In this document: positions 15,073 through 23,195 of the stretch, piece by piece
How the letters are laid out: each line of letters begins with the position of its first letter
How positions within the stretch are numbered: the stretch's first letter is position 1
Assembly: GCA_002297545.1 (NCBI GenBank)
Contig: DBLZ01000094.1
Location: forward strand, 1-35,632
Source: Prevotellaceae bacterium UBA711
Lineage (GTDB): Bacteria > Bacteroidota > Bacteroidia > Bacteroidales > Bacteroidaceae
Length of the DNA stretch: 35,632 bases
Direction: 5' to 3'
Notes under the pieces: generated by a model
Databases searched by the model: none
What the model was told of the DNA's origin: nothing
Seen by the model: the letters and a program-made list of their open reading frames with translations, nothing else
Program-made: the position numbers and the translations under genes

Positions 15073-16599
15073 ATGAAAATTAAGACCCTTGTCCTCGGGC
15101 TTGCCCTCCCTTTGGCTGGACATGCTCAGGAATTCAACGTGGTATCGCAGGAGCTTCCCAATCCCGACAATGCCCCGGCACCATGTCATCCTCTGCCACA
15201 CAAGAGGCAGATTCTGTGGAACGAGACGGAGTTCTATGCCTTCTTCCATTACGGCATGAACACCTTTACAGGCCGTGAGTGGGGCAACGGCGACGAGAAG
15301 GAGAATATCTATGCTCCCAAGGGTATGCCTGATCCCGAACAGTGGATAACCTCCGTGAAGGCAGCCGGCATGAACGGCGGCATTGCCGTGGTCAAACACC
15401 ACGACGGCTTCTGCCTGTGGCCCACCGCCACCACCACGCACAGCATCGTAGGTGCCGGCAGCGAATACGGACGTCAGGCCAACATACCTCTGCTCTATGC
15501 CGAGGCCAGCAGAAAGCACAACATGAAGTACGGCTTCTATGTATCGCCCTGGGACCGCAATTCGGCACACTATGGCAAGGATACCTACGTCACGGAGGTC
15601 TTCCTTAAGCAATGTGAGGAGTTGGCCGAGTATGGCAGCGACCAGTTCGAGATGTGGTTCGATGGTGCCAATGGCGGCGACGGCTATTATGGCGGCGAGG
15701 GCGGTACACGCCAGGTGGATGCCGATATATACTATGATACGCCCAATCTGCGTGCACGTGTCCATAGCATAGCCCCCAACTGTGTCCTGTGGGGCGTGGG
15801 CGGCGAGGCCCGCTGGATAGGCAACGAGGCCGGATATGCCGGTGAGACCAACTGGGCTACTACCGACTACGGAGGCAGCGGTGTCCGTGAGGAGGGCGAT
15901 ATCAACGGATGGTTCTGGCATCCGGGCGAGAGCGACGCCAAGGCTACCAACAACGGATGGTTCTGGCACCGCGGTGAGACGATGAAGAGTGCCGACCGCC
16001 TGTTCCAGATGTACCTGGAGACTGTGGGACGCAATGCCACCCTCATCCTCAACTGTCCGCCTGACGAGTACGGCGTGTTGCCCACGAACACGGTGAACGA
16101 GTTGAAGAAACTGGGCAAGATGCTCCATGAACGTTTGGCCGTGCCCGTGTATGGTCAGGACGAAAGTACTGCTGCAACTGACTTGGCCAAGACGGCTACC
16201 ATCGAGGTGAGTGAAACGCGTACGGGCGGCAAGTATGAAGCTGCCAACCTGACTGACGGCGACAAAGATACTTACTGGGGAACCAACGACGAGACACGCT
16301 CGGCCACCATTACCCTCACTTGGGACGAGCCGCAGACCTTGCGCTATCTCCTTATGCAGGAGCCCATTGCCCTTGGTCAGCGTATCAAGGACTTCAATAT
16401 CGAGTATAGCACCGACGGTACTACATGGAAGCCCCTGTGCCCCAACATGCAGACCACTACCGTGGGCTACAAGAGAATTATTCCCCTGAACGGCAGCACC
16501 GCAGAGAGTTACGGGAACGGCTACAGCGCACGCAGCCTGCGCATATCCATCCTCGATAGCAGGGCATGCCCCCTATTGTCTAACCTGAGCGTATATTAA
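15073..16599 (+). CDS. Alpha-L-fucosidase (GH29) with C-terminal F5/8-type domain
   Basis: A 508-residue exported enzyme (signal peptide to about residue 18, 'PLAGHA-QEF') that removes alpha-linked L-fucose from glycans. The GH29 barrel covers about residues 35-355: 'EFYAFFHYGMNTFTGREWG', 'GGIAVVKHHDGFCLWPT', 'KYGFYVSPWDRN', 'FEMWFDGANGG' (the Asp in WFDG is the family nucleophile) and 'VGRNATLILNCPPDEYG'. The last ~130 residues ('AANLTDGDKDTYWG', 'ITLTWDEPQTLRYLLMQEP') form a discoidin-like carbohydrate-binding module. The architecture resembles GH29 subfamily B (alpha-1,3/4 linkages), which is an inference. It is followed after 10 bp by a large secreted protein. Confidence 0.94.
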   Translation: MKIKTLVLGLALPLAGHAQEFNVVSQELPNPDNAPAPCHPLPHKRQILWNETEFYAFFHYGMNTFTGREWGNGDEKENIYAPKGMPDPEQWITSVKAAGMNGGIAVVKHHDGFCLWPTATTTHSIVGAGSEYGRQANIPLLYAEASRKHNMKYGFYVSPWDRNSAHYGKDTYVTEVFLKQCEELAEYGSDQFEMWFDGANGGDGYYGGEGGTRQVDADIYYDTPNLRARVHSIAPNCVLWGVGGEARWIGNEAGYAGETNWATTDYGGSGVREEGDINGWFWHPGESDAKATNNGWFWHRGETMKSADRLFQMYLETVGRNATLILNCPPDEYGVLPTNTVNELKKLGKMLHERLAVPVYGQDESTAATDLAKTATIEVSETRTGGKYEAANLTDGDKDTYWGTNDETRSATITLTWDEPQTLRYLLMQEPIALGQRIKDFNIEYSTDGTTWKPLCPNMQTTTVGYKRIIPLNGSTAESYGNGYSARSLRISILDSRACPLLSNLSVY

Positions 16600-16609
16600 A
16601 TAGAGTATC

Positions 16610-19018
16610 ATGATGAAGACTAAGCATATACTTACGGCAGCTCTGCTGCCCGCGGCCATGACTGCCATGGCGCAGACAGCCATTACTTTCGATACGGAGG
16701 ACTACCGTTCCATAGGTACATATGACCAGTGGACGGAGAGCCCCTTCACTTTGGGCACACTGCAGGGACATGCCGGTGTGGCCGACAATCCTGACACGGC
16801 AGTGGATCCCGTCATGGGTGTTGCACCCAACCCTTCGGCCAAGGTGGTAGCCGTGCAGAGAAGCCGCCATGGCGGCAACGCCTTTGGTGTGAGGATAGAC
16901 CTGAAGGAACCTCTGCGTGTGACCAAGAAGTTGCAGTACATCCACGTGATGGCTTACCTCAAGGACAAGCCTGCCGACTCACGCATGATGGTGATAGGCC
17001 TGGGCAAGCGTACCGAGGCAAGTTGGGCGTGGCAGACCGGAGAGGACGAGCAGTTCTGGGCCATCACCAATGCTCCCGTCAAGGCCAAGGCCGGATGGCA
17101 GGACGTAGTGGTGTCTTTCAAGGGTTTCTCCTATTCACGCGAAGAGAATGCGGACAGCGGCATAGACATCTATGCATTGGTAATAGTTCCCGACGTGCGT
17201 TCGCCGCATGCCGATGCTGTTGACTGGGTGGCATACTTCGACAACATTGTGGTGGACAATGATCCAGCCAAACGTTTCAGTACGGACAAGTATGCCGTGG
17301 ACTTCAACAAGGAGGCCGTGCCCTCCCGCACTGACCGCAGCCTGCGTGGCGTAGGTCTCACCGTGGATGGCAAGGCTCAGACGGCATCTCTCTCAGGAAA
17401 GCAAGTGTACTACGATCATGTGGCCGATGCCGTCTTTTCGGCAAAGGCCGGGCAGGAGGTAAAGCCCACATTCCAGTATTCCGGAGCATGGATGAACGCC
17501 TTTGTCTATGCCGACTGGGGCAACGACGGTGTGTTCTCATACGATGTCAATGACAACGGTACGCCTGCGGATGGCAGTGATGCAGTGAGCTACAATGCCA
17601 TACAACTGGGTGACAAGTGGTATAAGAGTGATGGAAGCACGGTGAGCAATGGTAACAATATCGGCTCCGGCGTGCCCACGTTCACGGTGCCTGCCGATGC
17701 GGCTCCCGGTTTCTACCGCATGCGCTACAGGGTGGACTGGGCAGGAATGAACCCTGCTGGTTCGGCCACGATCATATCAGACGGCGGTGCCTTGGCCGAT
17801 GTGACACTGGACGTGCATGGCGAGATTGTCAGCATCAGTGCTTCGCAGCTCAATGGTGACATAGTATTGGCAGATGGAGAGGCTCCCTTGCAGAACTATC
17901 AGACTTCATACGGACAGCCCGTGACGGTGAAGATACTTCCAGAGAACGGCTTTGTACAGAACGGTTTCGCCCTGAAGTATGGCTACAACGTGAACGCTAC
18001 GGAGCAGCTGGACGACAATGGCAATCCCAACTGGGTGCTGGTGACCGTTCCAGCCAAGGATATAGCCGCAGATGGCACATATACCATCCCCGGCGAATGT
18101 ATACGTGGCGGATACGTCAGCATTGTTGGTGACATGCAGCAGGCTAATCACTATACTGTACATATCGAGGGCGCTCCCGAAGGTCAAGGCGGCGTGGTGT
18201 ATGCCGGCGTTACGTACGGAAATGATGCCACGATAGATGCTTCGCAGTACTTCTCTGCGGATGATGTCGAGGTTGTCCCCGTGGATGGTTATGTCTACAC
18301 CATTTCCTTTGATGCAGAGAACGGCGTGCTCACCGTCACCTACAAGCCCGTTCTGGCTTATCGCCAGATTAACAGCCTGTCTGAGTTGCGCAACAATATG
18401 GCATACCACATCAAGGCAGCCAGCGGCGAGGGTTATCTGGCATGGAACACCACCATCACCAACAGCTATGTAAGCCTCCGCGGACTCACCAATTCTTCGT
18501 ACAACGGTCTTCCCTCCAACGGGGCTGTGGCCGGGATATTTCAGGAGGAGGTGCTCCCTTTTGACTCCACGGTCGTGTGGCAGATAATGAAAGAAGGAGA
18601 TGCTTATTATCTCTACCAGCCGGCCAACGAGTGCTATGTTACGCGCAACGGTCGTGACTACATGTTCTCTATAGAGAAGAAGGCTCTGGATAAGATACGC
18701 GATAACGGCGACGGTACGTTCAGTTTCCATGCCGGTGGCAGTTACTCTGATGGTTCTACCTACTTTGCCTGCATCTGTACCAACGAGGGCACATACCCCA
18801 TTCGTAACTGGACCTGGAGCGATCATGGTTCCAAGATGTACATCATAGAGAACCCCAATATCACTTTGGATGACCTGACCGTAGGCGTCGACGAGATACC
18901 TGCCGGCAATGCACCTGCAACGGTGAATGCTATCTATAGCCTGAGCGGACAGCGGTTGAACGCCCTGCCTAAGTCCGGCGTGGTGATATTAAACAGGAAG
19001 AAAGTGATTGTACGTTGA
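16610..19018 (+). CDS. Large secreted multi-domain protein paired with the fucosidase
   Basis: An 802-residue protein with a signal peptide ('AAMTAMA-Q', about residue 21). Residues ~25-220 form a beta-sandwich-like domain ('ITFDTEDYRSIGTYDQW' through 'VDWVAYFDNIVVDND') that resembles carbohydrate-binding modules. The middle has a GEVED-like block: 'AFVYADWGNDGVFSYDVNDNG', then 'VPTFTVPADAAPGFYRMRYR'. The C-terminus has a ricin- or lectin-like stretch ('AYHIKAASGEGYLAWN') and ends in 'IYSLSGQRLNALPKSG...ILNRKKVIVR', the tail common on Prevotella/Bacteroides exported proteins. No catalytic motif is recognised. The 10-bp gap to the fucosidase gene implies co-expression and a glycan-binding role (inference). 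Confidence 0.8.
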   Translation: MMKTKHILTAALLPAAMTAMAQTAITFDTEDYRSIGTYDQWTESPFTLGTLQGHAGVADNPDTAVDPVMGVAPNPSAKVVAVQRSRHGGNAFGVRIDLKEPLRVTKKLQYIHVMAYLKDKPADSRMMVIGLGKRTEASWAWQTGEDEQFWAITNAPVKAKAGWQDVVVSFKGFSYSREENADSGIDIYALVIVPDVRSPHADAVDWVAYFDNIVVDNDPAKRFSTDKYAVDFNKEAVPSRTDRSLRGVGLTVDGKAQTASLSGKQVYYDHVADAVFSAKAGQEVKPTFQYSGAWMNAFVYADWGNDGVFSYDVNDNGTPADGSDAVSYNAIQLGDKWYKSDGSTVSNGNNIGSGVPTFTVPADAAPGFYRMRYRVDWAGMNPAGSATIISDGGALADVTLDVHGEIVSISASQLNGDIVLADGEAPLQNYQTSYGQPVTVKILPENGFVQNGFALKYGYNVNATEQLDDNGNPNWVLVTVPAKDIAADGTYTIPGECIRGGYVSIVGDMQQANHYTVHIEGAPEGQGGVVYAGVTYGNDATIDASQYFSADDVEVVPVDGYVYTISFDAENGVLTVTYKPVLAYRQINSLSELRNNMAYHIKAASGEGYLAWNTTITNSYVSLRGLTNSSYNGLPSNGAVAGIFQEEVLPFDSTVVWQIMKEGDAYYLYQPANECYVTRNGRDYMFSIEKKALDKIRDNGDGTFSFHAGGSYSDGSTYFACICTNEGTYPIRNWTWSDHGSKMYIIENPNITLDDLTVGVDEIPAGNAPATVNAIYSLSGQRLNALPKSGVVILNRKKVIVR

Positions 19019-19042
19019 GTGGCGATACATATCTAACCAAAA

Positions 19043-19087
19043 CATCATGTCCCCCGAAAGTCGGTTACGCTTTCGGGGGACATGATG
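19043..19087. terminator. Strong bidirectional hairpin terminator
   Basis: Perfect 18-bp stem (19043-19060 with 19070-19087) with a 9-nt loop. It lies between the convergent 802-residue gene and the MsrC-like gene. On the minus strand it is followed by TTTTGG. The core CCCCCGAAAG/CTTTCGGGGG recurs in the hairpin at 35151-35193 and partly at 21231-21266. Confidence 0.85.
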
Positions 19088-19120
19088 TATGTGCCCGTGT
19101 GTATTTTGATGGACATTGAT

Positions 19121-19612
19121 TCATTGGATGCCACATCCGCTTCCACATAGCAGGGCCGCAATGCGTTCAAGCCACACTCTGTCCACGTGGTCAAAGTTGT
19201 TGAGACGTTCGCTGTCGATGTCCAGCACTCCCCATATTTCATCCTCGTGGCGCAGTGGAATGACAATTTCGGATCGCGAGGCGCTGCTGCATGCGATGTG
19301 GCCGGGGAACAGGTTCACGTCGGGCACTATGATGGTCTCGCCCCGCTTCCATGCCGTGCCGCATACCCCGCGACCGTAGTGGATGCGCGTGCAAGCCATT
19401 GGGCCTTGGAACGGTCCCAAGACCAGTTCGCTGCCTATTACTCGATAGAACCCCGTCCACCAGAAACGGAATGTCTCGTGGAGGCAGGCAGATATGTTTG
19501 CCATATTGGCTATGGTGTCGTGCTCCCCTTCTATGATGGCGGCAAGTTGAGGCAGCAGGTTGGAGTAGCGTTCCTCCTTTGTTCCGCTTTGTACTATATA
19601 TTCGTGTTCCAT
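19121..19612 (-). CDS. msrC: Free methionine-(R)-sulfoxide reductase (GAF-domain, MsrC-like)
   Basis: A 163-residue single GAF-domain enzyme that reduces free methionine-R-sulfoxide. The active-site region matches fRMsr: 'QGPMACTRIHYGRGVCGTAW' (C74, C84) and 'FPGHIACSSASRSEIVIPL' (C108). The three cysteines have the same spacing (10 and 24) as E. coli MsrC C84/C94/C118, so catalytic and resolving residues are intact. The start ATG 19612 ('MEHEYIVQSG') was chosen; the frame stays open upstream but that part overlaps the glutaredoxin-like gene. It is the last gene of a redox operon and the upstream thiol protein is a plausible reductant (inference). Confidence 0.92.
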   Translation of the reverse strand: MEHEYIVQSGTKEERYSNLLPQLAAIIEGEHDTIANMANISACLHETFRFWWTGFYRVIGSELVLGPFQGPMACTRIHYGRGVCGTAWKRGETIIVPDVNLFPGHIACSSASRSEIVIPLRHEDEIWGVLDIDSERLNNFDHVDRVWLERIAALLCGSGCGIQ

Positions 19613-19649
19613 GTTGCTCTGCCGTGTTTCAGGGGGTGATGGCATGGAG

Positions 19650-19976
19650 TCAGCATCCTGTGCCGTCGAGGCTGCATGTTGCGCCATCGTGGATGTCGTT
19701 CTCAGGGGATGTGGTCGTGGCATCAGTGAAAGCGATGCCGGCATCCTCGGCCGAGAAATGCACACTGCCGTCTTCCATTACGAAGCATGGTATGCCTATG
19801 GAGCCTTTGCCGCGTATGGCGTTGAAGGCAGGATGCGTGTCGCGTATGGCCAGGAACTGCTTCAGGTTGCGTACATGCTCCCCGATGTCTATCAGTTGGA
19901 AACGTGAGTCGCCCTCGGCCTGTGCCTTCACTGCAGTGCAGTCGGGGCACGTTTGCATAACGAATATCTTTATCAT
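19650..19976 (-). CDS. Glutaredoxin-like thiol protein
   Basis: A 108-residue protein with a thioredoxin-fold start, 'MIKIFVMQTCPDCTAVKA', and a CPDC active site (C10, C13). A cis-Pro-like segment 'IGIPCFVMEDGSVHF' follows. This fits a small glutaredoxin-related family common in Bacteroidales and Firmicutes. The C-terminal ~25 residues ('DATTTSPENDIHDGATCSLDG') are low-complexity and may be a strain-specific extension. It probably reduces disulfides in the cytoplasm. It ends 37 bp before the MsrC-like gene, consistent with supplying electrons to it. Confidence 0.83.
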   Translation of the reverse strand: MIKIFVMQTCPDCTAVKAQAEGDSRFQLIDIGEHVRNLKQFLAIRDTHPAFNAIRGKGSIGIPCFVMEDGSVHFSAEDAGIAFTDATTTSPENDIHDGATCSLDGTGC

Positions 19977-20019
19977 GTATGTAGTATAGGTTGGTGTGTT
20001 TATGCTATGGTGTATTGTT

Positions 20020-20316
20020 CTATGGATGGAAGTTTACAGGCACCGCTACCGATTCGTCGGGCCACTGTGGAAGGTATAGTAGTCCACATGGCTTGCAGTC
20101 CAGTCCCGTCCGGTCTATGTGCCGCAGGTTATTGAAGTTCGGCGGTCCGAACTCGAAGGAGCGACCGTACAACAGTATGGCATCGCGCAGAGGATCGTAT
20201 TTCCACAGACCTCCGCCTCCGTCGCCATGCTCGTGACAGGCCAGCAGTTCGTTGTGCTGATACACTATGCCAAAGCGTAGGATGCCGTCTCCTGTGATGA
20301 TAAATTTTCGGTACAT
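20020..20316 (-). CDS. Small conserved-looking hypothetical protein
   Basis: A 98-residue protein without signal peptide or membrane segment. It starts 'MYRKFIITGDGILRFGIVYQ', includes a Gly-rich 'HGDGGGGLWKYD', then 'AILLYGRSFEFGPPNF' and a C-terminal 'LLYLPQWPDESV'. The composition looks like a real folded protein. It lies in the redox operon, 39 bp after the flavodoxin-ferredoxin gene and 43 bp before the glutaredoxin-like gene, which supports that it is expressed. I do not recognise a function. Confidence 0.65.
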   Translation of the reverse strand: MYRKFIITGDGILRFGIVYQHNELLACHEHGDGGGGLWKYDPLRDAILLYGRSFEFGPPNFNNLRHIDRTGLDCKPCGLLYLPQWPDESVAVPVNFHP

Positions 20317-20355
20317 ATATATAATAAGGTATAGGGCATGTTGCTGGTTTCTGCT

Positions 20356-21171
20356 TTAGAGTAGCGTCTTGTTTTCCTTGGGCTCGGCAAACTTCTTGGT
20401 GAGTAGAGCCGCGAAGGGGGTGGGGAACGTGCGTGCTCCCGTGGGACATGCCTTGACGCAGGCGCAGCACTTGATGCAGACGCCAGCATCGGTAGTGGAT
20501 GGAGAGTTTGCGGGGATGGCGTGTGTAGGGCAGCAGTCTACGCAGGTGCCGCATCCCGTACACAGGTTGGTATCGACCTGTGGAGCCGAGGGAATGGGTA
20601 CGCCCTGTTGCATCCATCCCATGACGGTCTGTTGGAACGATACCATTACCTCGGCATCCTGTACCGGCTTTTCTATGGATGAGACGTCGATGGCAGGAGC
20701 GTTCGGTGCGGTGGACAACTTTTGGCCGACTGCCTTACCAAACTGTTCGGCAAATCTGAGGTCTTCTGCATCGGGTCGCCCAGTCGCTATGGGGGTCTCG
20801 GCGGTGGAGTAGGAGTGTTCTCCTATGAATGTACCTGCGGCGATGACGCGAAAACCGCGGTTGCCCAGGAATTCGGCCAGCTGATCCAAAGCCGCCTCGT
20901 AGTGTCTGTTGCCATACACTACCACGGCCACTGCCGGAGTGTTGTTCCCACTGATGTGTTCCAACCGTTGCAGTGCCGGTGGAGCAACGTGCCCGCCATA
21001 TACCGGGACGGATACAACCACTACGGTGTCGCTGTCAAATTCTTTAGTCACGGCCTCTCCGCGAGTGACATCAATGGTCTTCATCTCTCCCGGGTTTATG
21101 CCACGGGAAATGGCTTGTGCGATGGCTGATGATGTACCGGTGGGGGAGAAGGTCACTATTGCTGTGTTCAT
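20356..21171 (-). CDS. EFR1-type flavodoxin-ferredoxin fusion
   Basis: A 271-residue cytoplasmic electron-transfer protein. Residues 1-160 are a flavodoxin fold with the FMN phosphate loop 'SPTGTSSAIA' (9-18), 'VPVYGGHVAPPALQRL' and 'AVVVYGNRHYEAALDQL'. Residues ~200-248 carry two 4Fe-4S motifs: C204-x2-C207-x2-C210-x3-C214-P and C232-x2-C235-x2-C238-x3-C242-P. This matches the EFR1 family, whose partners are largely unknown. It is the first gene of an operon with a hypothetical protein, a glutaredoxin-like protein and MsrC, so it may feed reducing power to them (inference). Confidence 0.88.
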   Translation of the reverse strand: MNTAIVTFSPTGTSSAIAQAISRGINPGEMKTIDVTRGEAVTKEFDSDTVVVVSVPVYGGHVAPPALQRLEHISGNNTPAVAVVVYGNRHYEAALDQLAEFLGNRGFRVIAAGTFIGEHSYSTAETPIATGRPDAEDLRFAEQFGKAVGQKLSTAPNAPAIDVSSIEKPVQDAEVMVSFQQTVMGWMQQGVPIPSAPQVDTNLCTGCGTCVDCCPTHAIPANSPSTTDAGVCIKCCACVKACPTGARTFPTPFAALLTKKFAEPKENKTLL

Positions 21172-21230
21172 GTTCCTAAATAGTAACTAAGACTGTGTCT
21201 CTTCTTAGAGAGACGTTGTTGTAAACGTAG

Positions 21231-21266
21231 CGACCCCGAAGCTACCATGAAGGCTTTTCGGGGTCG
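21231..21266. terminator. Hairpin between rho and the flavodoxin-ferredoxin gene
   Basis: The 10-bp outer stem (21231-21240 with 21257-21266) extends inward with a 2-nt bulge. It lies 55 bp after the rho stop on the minus strand and 60 bp before the next gene, so it probably ends the rho transcript. Confidence 0.65.
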
Positions 21267-21320
21267 GATATGTGTGTGATATATATAGTGCCGTTTCAGG
21301 TCGCGGACGAGGCGCAGTTG

Positions 21321-23066
21321 TCAGGAATTCATGGAGACGAGGAATTCCTCGTTGTTCTTCGTAGTCTCTATTCTGCCCTTCAACTCGTTCATGGCCTCCA
21401 TGGCGTTCATGTCTGCCAGAAGCTTACGCAGTATCCACATGCGGTCCAGCGTGAACTTGTCTTGCAGGAGATCGTCGCGGCGAGTGCTGGACTGTACGAT
21501 ATTCACGGCGGGGAATATACGCTTGTTGGCCAGCATACGGTCGAGTTGCAGTTCCATGTTGCCTGTGCCCTTGAACTCCTCGAAGATGACCTCGTCCATC
21601 TTGCTGCCCGTGTCTATCAGTGCTGTGGCTATGATGGTGAGCGAACCTCCGCCCTCGATGTTACGTGCAGCACCGAAGAAACGCTTAGGCTTGTGCATGG
21701 CGTTGGCGTCCACACCGCCTGTCAGAACCTTGCCGCTGGCAGGAGTGACGGTGTTGTAGGCGCGGGCCAGACGTGTGATGCTGTCCAGGAAGATGACCAC
21801 GTCGTGTCCGCATTCTACCATTCTCTTGGCCTTCTCCAGCACGATGCCGGCTATGCGTACGTGACGCTCTGCCGGTTCGTCGAACGTAGAGGCTATCACC
21901 TCTGCATTCACAGTGCGTGCCATGTCGGTTACCTCCTCGGGGCGCTCGTCGATGAGCAACATCATCAGGTAGGCTTCGGGATGGTTCTTGGCGATGGCAT
22001 TGGCTATCTCCTTCATAAGGATGGTCTTACCCGTTTTGGGCTGAGCCACGATCAGGGCACGTTGTCCCTTGCCTATGGGGGCGAAGAGGTCCACGATACG
22101 TACTGACAGAGGGTCGTTTTGTCCACTGCACAGATGGAACTTCTCGTCGGGGAAGAGTGGGGTGAGGTTCTCGAAGGGAGAACGGTTCTTGATGATGCGG
22201 GGGTCGCAGCCATTGATGCTGAGCACCTTGCTCATGGTGTAGTACTTCTCGCCGCGTGAGGGCATGTTGATGGTGCCGCGTACCACGTCACCGGTCTTCA
22301 GACCGTATGTCTTGATCTGCTGGTAGGTAATCTGTATGTCATCCGGTGAGGGCATGTAGTTGAAGTCGGAGGAGCGCAGGAAGCCGTTGGCGTTCTCTGT
22401 GCTCATTTCCAAAACACCCTCGGCTGTGATAGCATCACCAAAAGAATATGCCGGTTCGGTGGCAACGGGCTGTGGAACCGGTATCGGTTGTTCTACCACC
22501 TGTGTATCGGGCTGCAACTGCGCCAAGATAAGCGAGGTCGGACGTATGTCGCGTATAATTTTGAACATAGGCTGTGCCGCCGGGGCGCTATCAGGCATTT
22601 GCTCTGCTTCGGGTTGTCCGGTGAGTTGCGCAGCGGTGTCCACGGCCTGCTCTTTTGTTTTGCGTAGGCGCTTCTTCGGTTCTGGTTTGGTCTCCTCTGC
22701 ATCGCTGCCCTTTTCCTGTGTGGACTCCTGCTCAGGCACGGCAGCCGTCATAGCTTCTTTTTCAGCCTTTGGCTTACGACCACGTTTCTTGGGCTGCGTT
22801 TTCTCTGCTTCGGTAGCATTTGCAGTCGTCTGTTCCTGTTGCTGTGCCTGTATGGCAGCCAGTGCTTCCTTCTCGGCCTTGGACTTGCGTCCACGCTTCT
22901 TGGGCTGAACCTCGGCAGATACCTCTGTAGAGCCTACTTCGCTCTCCTTATCTATTATATTATAAATAAGTGTGGTCTGGTCATCGTTCTGCTCGGCCCC
23001 TATGTTTGTGGCCAAGGCATGCAATTCGTCCATGCTCATGGACTCCAATTGACTTTTAGTGTGCAT
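21321..23066 (-). CDS. rho: Transcription termination factor Rho with long insertion
   Basis: A 581-residue hexameric RNA helicase that ends transcription. The N-terminal helical region (1-40) is followed by a ~160-residue low-complexity insertion (about 45-205) rich in K, E, Q, A and P, with three basic blocks: KKRGRK at 56, KKRGRK at 93 and KKRLRK at 131. The RNA-binding cold-shock-like domain starts near 'GVLEMSTENANGFLRS' (217 on). The ATPase core has Walker A 'AQPKTGKT' (341-348), Walker B 'VVIFLDSITRLAR' and the Q/R loops. E. coli Rho has 419 residues; the excess is the insertion, a known feature of Bacteroidetes Rho, which in B. thetaiotaomicron promotes phase separation. Confidence 0.97.
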   Translation of the reverse strand: MHTKSQLESMSMDELHALATNIGAEQNDDQTTLIYNIIDKESEVGSTEVSAEVQPKKRGRKSKAEKEALAAIQAQQQEQTTANATEAEKTQPKKRGRKPKAEKEAMTAAVPEQESTQEKGSDAEETKPEPKKRLRKTKEQAVDTAAQLTGQPEAEQMPDSAPAAQPMFKIIRDIRPTSLILAQLQPDTQVVEQPIPVPQPVATEPAYSFGDAITAEGVLEMSTENANGFLRSSDFNYMPSPDDIQITYQQIKTYGLKTGDVVRGTINMPSRGEKYYTMSKVLSINGCDPRIIKNRSPFENLTPLFPDEKFHLCSGQNDPLSVRIVDLFAPIGKGQRALIVAQPKTGKTILMKEIANAIAKNHPEAYLMMLLIDERPEEVTDMARTVNAEVIASTFDEPAERHVRIAGIVLEKAKRMVECGHDVVIFLDSITRLARAYNTVTPASGKVLTGGVDANAMHKPKRFFGAARNIEGGGSLTIIATALIDTGSKMDEVIFEEFKGTGNMELQLDRMLANKRIFPAVNIVQSSTRRDDLLQDKFTLDRMWILRKLLADMNAMEAMNELKGRIETTKNNEEFLVSMNS

Positions 23067-23121
23067 AAAAGGTGAGTTATAAAAAGACGGAGCGGGCGTA
23101 TCCCTTACTCTGTTTGTGTTG

Positions 23122-23129
23122 CAAAGTTA
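23122..23129 (-). promoter_or_regulatory. -7 element of rho
   Basis: TAACTTTG on the minus strand matches TAnnTTTG, 55 bp before ATG 23066. A -33 TTTG is not evident. Confidence 0.55.
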
Positions 23130-23183
23130 TAACAATTTCCGTAAAAACGTATCGTCACCGTGTCTTTTTTGGAGACTTATTAG

Positions 23184-23191
23184 TAATTTTG
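23184..23191 (+). promoter_or_regulatory. -7 element 4 bp before the ABC-F start codon
   Basis: TAATTTTG matches TAnnTTTG and ends at 23191, while the ATG is at 23196. If used, transcription would begin at or just after the start codon, implying a leaderless or near-leaderless mRNA. The only upstream TTTG (23168-23171) is 12 nt away, shorter than usual, so a different promoter is possible. Confidence 0.45.
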
Positions 23192-23195
23192 TGGT

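Noticed and set aside
15040..16128. 362-codon minus-strand open frame
   Set aside because: It lies opposite the GH29 fucosidase, whose motifs are unmistakable. The antisense frame has no domain and is a by-product of codon bias.
17906..18826. 306-codon minus-strand open frame
   Set aside because: Antisense to the 802-residue secreted protein, which has a signal peptide and a family-typical tail.
21270..22106. 278-codon plus-strand open frame
   Set aside because: Antisense to the rho ATPase core.
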